Positions 15,283 through 16,438 of a DNA stretch of 16,438 nucleotides are shown piece after piece. The translations under genes were made by a program, and so were the position numbers. Position 1 is the stretch's first letter. Each line of letters begins with the position of its first letter. Under the pieces are notes generated by a model that ran no database searches, was not told the origin of the DNA, and was given only the letters and a program-made list of their open reading frames with translations. The DNA is from Propionibacteriaceae bacterium. Its GTDB lineage: Bacteria > Actinomycetota > Actinomycetes > Propionibacteriales > Propionibacteriaceae. The stretch spans positions 103,118 to 119,555 of the forward strand of contig PMBM01000030.1 of NCBI GenBank assembly GCA_003153855.1. Direction: 5' to 3'.

Positions 15283-15365
15283 AGCGAGGATCTCGATGGT
15301 CCGCTCGATCGACCGTAGCAGCCAGAACCAGGGGCTCGTACAGCGCTCTCCCGCCTCAGCGAAGC

Positions 15366-15406
15366 CGGGCGGGACCCGCACAGGTGGCGACGGACCTACC
15401 CGCCCG
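15366..15406. repeat. Inverted repeat CGGGCGGG / CCCGCCCG with 25-base spacer
   Basis: CGGGCGGG (15366-15373) and CCCGCCCG (15399-15406) are perfect 8-bp inverted copies, with a smaller AGGT/ACCT pair nested inside (15382-15385 and 15394-15397). It lies about 96-136 bases upstream of the manD-family start and could form a leader hairpin in that transcript or a pair of protein sites about three helical turns apart. High GC content raises the chance of coincidence. Confidence 0.35.
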
Positions 15407-15408
15407 AG

Positions 15409-15422
15409 TGGGAACGTTTGCA
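15409..15422. promoter_or_regulatory. Candidate LacI/GalR-family operator
   Basis: TGGGAACGTTTGCA matches the palindromic LacI-family pattern TGCAAACGTTTGCA at 12 of 14 positions, with the diagnostic central CG at 15415-15416. The overlapping CGTTTGCAGAAACG (15415-15428) is itself a perfect 5-bp inverted repeat around a 4-base centre. A second CAAACG half-site (15453-15458) has its CG 42 bp away, about four helical turns. The location between a sugar-acid dehydratase and a transporter gene suits a local carbohydrate repressor, but none is encoded in the window. Confidence 0.35.
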
Positions 15423-15602
15423 GAAACGATGACAAGGTCCTGCAACAAGATACAAACGAGGTCATGAGGAGGCACGATTTCACTCGTACGGACACCCCGC
15501 CGGCCGATGTTCAGGCCAGGCCCGGCCGCCGCCCAGGCTCACTGCGGAGCCACAGCACCCTCAGACCCAACTGGTGGGCCGGAGCAGGCAGAAGGGACAG
15601 AC

Positions 15603-16438
15603 ATGAACATTGCTCGCCGTTCGGTCCTCATGGGGGCTTCGGCCGTCATCGGAACCCTGGCACTCGACGCCTGTGGGGCGCCAACAGCCCCCAACGCTGG
15701 TCCGACCGCCGACGTCAGCAGCGCCGTTCCTCTCAAGCCGAGCAAGCCCGTGACGCTGAACATCCTCGATGTCGCCGGTGACCTGCAGCTCACTCAGGGC
15801 ATGATCGACGACTTCAAGACCAACAACCCCGACATCGTGAGCTCGGTCACCACGTCCTCGGCCAGCGCGCCGGAGCTGGTCGGCAAGATCAAGGCCCAGC
15901 AGAGCGCCGGAAGGGTTGACATCGCCATGGTGCTGACCGGCACCGACGGCCTGGCCGGTGGGCTCTCGCAGAAGATCTGGCAGCCGCTGCTGCCGACCAA
16001 CGCCAGCGTCCTCACCGGCATGGCCAACTACCTCCCGGCGGCGGCGAAGATGCAGGCGCTGGCGGGAGACTACGGCGTCTGCGTCACCTACTACCCCTCC
16101 GGCCCGCTCATCGAGTACATGCCCAGCAGGGTCTCCACCCCGCCCACCAGTGCCGACGAGCTGCTGGCCTGGGCGAAAGCGCACCCGAACAAGTTCGAGT
16201 ACGCCCAGCCGGCCAACTCGGGTCCCGGCCGCACCTGGCTGATGGGTCTGCCCTACATCCTGGGTGACACAGACCCCACGGATCCCGTGAAGGGCTGGGA
16301 CAAGACGTGGGCCTACCTCAAGGACCTCGGCTCGTACATCAGCGTCTACCCCTCCGGAACGACACAGACGATGAAGGACCTCGCCTCGGGCTCGGTCGAC
16401 ATGATCATGTCCACCACCGGGTGGGACATCAACCCCCG
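15603..16438 (+). CDS. ABC transporter extracellular solute-binding lipoprotein (3' end outside window)
   Basis: The frame from ATG 15603 is open to the end of the window, giving 278 residues without a stop. The N-terminus MNIARRSVLMGASAVIGTL has a twin-arginine-like start and a hydrophobic stretch, followed by LDAC with a candidate lipid-attachment cysteine C24; Asp before Ala in the lipobox is unusual. A Pro/Ala/Ser-rich linker (about 26-45) leads to the binding domain: VTLNILDVAGDLQLTQGMID, then GDYGVCVTYYPSGPLIEYMP, FEYAQPANSGPGRTWLMGLP and a final SGSVDMIMSTTGWDI. The pattern resembles PotD/AfuA/YnjB-type binding proteins of family 1. GAAGGGA at 15591-15597 is the ribosome site. Permease and ATPase genes should follow to the right. 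The substrate is unknown; the neighbouring dehydratase suggests a sugar acid. Confidence 0.88.
   Translation, partial: MNIARRSVLMGASAVIGTLALDACGAPTAPNAGPTADVSSAVPLKPSKPVTLNILDVAGDLQLTQGMIDDFKTNNPDIVSSVTTSSASAPELVGKIKAQQSAGRVDIAMVLTGTDGLAGGLSQKIWQPLLPTNASVLTGMANYLPAAAKMQALAGDYGVCVTYYPSGPLIEYMPSRVSTPPTSADELLAWAKAHPNKFEYAQPANSGPGRTWLMGLPYILGDTDPTDPVKGWDKTWAYLKDLGSYISVYPSGTTQTMKDLASGSVDMIMSTTGWDINP

Larger units (their letters stand above)
15271..15602. promoter_or_regulatory. Divergent promoter region between manD-family gene and solute-binding protein gene
   Basis: This 332-bp gap contains no convincing gene. It must hold the promoters of both divergent genes. The centre (about 15409-15480) is the only locally A/T-richer part and contains the operator candidate described separately. 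An 8-bp inverted repeat lies on the manD side. No clear -35/-10 pair could be named with confidence on either strand. The remaining 120 bp before the transporter gene is GC-rich and shows only its ribosome site, GAAGGGA (15591-15597). Confidence 0.7.

Noticed and set aside
14023-15318. 431-codon plus-strand open frame opposite the ManD-family gene
   Set aside because: Antisense shadow of a conserved enzyme; the composition is low-complexity Val/Asp/Arg and no motif is seen.
15271-15495. 75-residue N-terminal extension of the ManD-family protein
   Set aside because: A good ribosome site precedes ATG 15270, family members begin there, and the extension would cover the divergent promoter.
15464-15602. 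Small leader peptide from ATG 15464 or after the AGGAGG at 15466-15471
   Set aside because: No start codon follows the AGGAGG at proper distance, and the frame from 15464 has no recognisable product; it may be coincidence in a purine-rich stretch.
1-16438. Cobalamin riboswitch, tRNA, CRISPR, insertion sequence or phage elements
   Set aside because: No B12-box-like leader, cloverleaf, direct-repeat array, transposase or integrase was found; the operon leader lies outside the window.

Overview
The window is a high-GC segment of an actinobacterial chromosome. Nearly all coding codons end in G or C, GTG starts are used for pduC and eutJ, and gaps between genes are short. A cobalamin-dependent propanediol locus fits the Propionibacteriaceae or a neighbouring family such as Nocardioidaceae, but the sequence alone does not settle the family.

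Positions 1-11737 (+ strand) carry a compact propanediol-utilisation (PDU) bacterial microcompartment operon in the order pduB-C-D-E-G-H-K-J-L-eutJ-M-N-O-P. pduB is cut by the left edge. The order resembles the lactobacilli arrangement (K before J, with eutJ between L and M) more than the Salmonella one. PduB, J, K and N build the shell. PduCDE is the B12-dependent diol dehydratase that turns 1,2-propanediol into propionaldehyde. PduGH reactivates it and PduO makes adenosylcobalamin. PduP converts propionaldehyde plus CoA to propionyl-CoA, and PduL converts that to propionyl-phosphate. EutJ is a putative actin/Hsp70-like chaperone. PduM is unusual: the ends resemble enteric PduM, but the middle looks like a flavoprotein domain. 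No pduQ, S, T, U, V, W or X follows pduP, and pduA, if present, must lie left of the window. Six proteins (PduB, D, E, L, M, P) begin with similar amphipathic helices of the kind that target cargo to the compartment or attach it to the shell.

Positions 11748-14055 (- strand) hold two genes that do not belong to the PDU pathway. One is a membrane-anchored sulfite-oxidase-type molybdopterin oxidoreductase, convergent with pduP with only 10 bp between the stop codons. The other is a small cupin protein. The non-coding gaps here contain a perfect 17-bp palindrome and a cluster of small inverted repeats.

Positions 14056-16438 look like the start of a sugar-acid module. A ManD-subgroup enolase-superfamily dehydratase (- strand) is divergent from a lipoprotein solute-binding protein (+ strand, cut by the right edge). 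The 332-bp gap between them carries a LacI/GalR-like operator candidate and a long inverted repeat. No RNA genes, CRISPR arrays, insertion sequences, riboswitches or attachment sites were recognised.
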